DNA from: a virus
Virus record (IMG/VR): IMGVR_UViG_3300025120_000756
Span: 1-20,110 of that record
Length of the DNA stretch: 20,110 nucleotides
Reading direction: 5' to 3' (one strand)
In this document: in pieces, positions 19,989 to 20,110 of the stretch
Numbering within the stretch: position 1 is the stretch's first letter
Layout of the letters: every line of letters starts with the position of its first letter
Program-made: the position numbers and the translations under genes
The notes under the pieces: generated by a model
The model's database searches: none
Told to the model about the DNA's origin: nothing
The model's input: only the letters and a program-made list of their open reading frames with translations

Positions 19989-20104
19989 TATTTTAAAACC
20001 TTTTTGATTTTTTTTGCTTGACCCGCATGCAACTTAGAAGCTTTGTTTAAACCCGTAACAACTTTTTTAAGACTCTTCTTTTTCGCTTTTGTAAGTTTTG
20101 TCAT
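19988..20104 (-). CDS. Very basic lysine-rich peptide (38 aa)
   Basis: An ATG at 20104 opens 38 codons ending in TAA at 19990-19988, overlapping the next ATG by one base (TAATG). The peptide is extremely basic (MTKLTKAKKKSLKKVVTGLN, then KASKLHAGQAKKIKKVLK) with about 14 Lys and no acidic residue. Its Ala/Lys pattern recalls histone H1-like or DNA-condensing tails, and small Lys-rich peptides are common in marine phage late regions. The window ends six bases upstream, so the ribosome-binding site and any longer start cannot be checked. Function unknown; nucleic-acid binding is plausible from charge alone. Confidence 0.6.
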   Translation of the reverse strand: MTKLTKAKKKSLKKVVTGLNKASKLHAGQAKKIKKVLK

Positions 20105-20110
20105 TGATCC

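Overview
The window looks like part of a tailed double-stranded DNA phage (Caudoviricetes), or a prophage of that type, that infects an AT-rich Gram-negative bacterium, probably marine. The evidence is tightly packed genes with 1-14 nt overlaps, phage replication and recombination enzymes, an endolysin/holin-like group, and long glycine-rich virion proteins. The YMNPY...AGAFGGSR protein and the C-terminal motif around 'DDVPAMLMAGEFV' resemble proteins I associate with marine phage genomes. No tRNA, rRNA, CRISPR array, transposase, integrase, DNA polymerase, terminase, portal or capsid gene is visible. Host and phage genus cannot be fixed from this sequence alone.

Layout. (1) Positions 3-2265, + strand: an early/accessory run of small coupled ORFs around a GC-rich C5-cytosine DNA methyltransferase gene (753-1805). 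A second long ORF (889-1773) lies entirely inside it in the +1 frame. The run ends in a 250-bp gap with a strong intrinsic terminator (2389-2431). (2) Positions 2515-3759, + strand: five small overlapping genes, including a zinc-ribbon protein and a protein with a Fis-type DNA-binding tail. They end at a stem-loop (3728-3761) where the + and - genes converge. (3) Positions 3760-11445, - strand: the replication/recombination block. Read in transcription order it holds a DUF1064-like nuclease, a small phage protein, a Sak4-like RecA-fold ATPase, a putative ssDNA-binding protein, an SF2 helicase, two tiny proteins, a Cas4/RecB-like nuclease, a Toprim primase-helicase and a small HTH protein. (4) Positions 11462-11668, + strand: one lone small gene, probably a ribbon-helix-helix regulator, wedged head-to-head with the replication block and tail-to-tail with the virion block. 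(5) Positions 11665-20104, - strand: late genes. In transcription order these are a 38-residue basic peptide, two holin-like membrane proteins, a staphylococcal-nuclease-like enzyme, a GH19-type endolysin, then four probable virion or DNA-ejection proteins that grow in size (254, 324, 622, 1021 aa).

How it fits together. The primase-helicase, SF2 helicase, ssDNA-binding protein, Sak4-like annealase/ATPase and two nucleases make a coherent DNA replication and recombination toolkit. The methyltransferase probably modifies phage DNA against host restriction. The last block carries out lysis and probably genome delivery. The most unusual points are the overprinted methyltransferase gene with a 108-nt internal periodicity, two G-run/C-run hairpins in the replication operon, the isolated RHH regulator with a palindrome in its probable promoter, and a 10-residue identity between the nuclease active-site loop and a virion protein.
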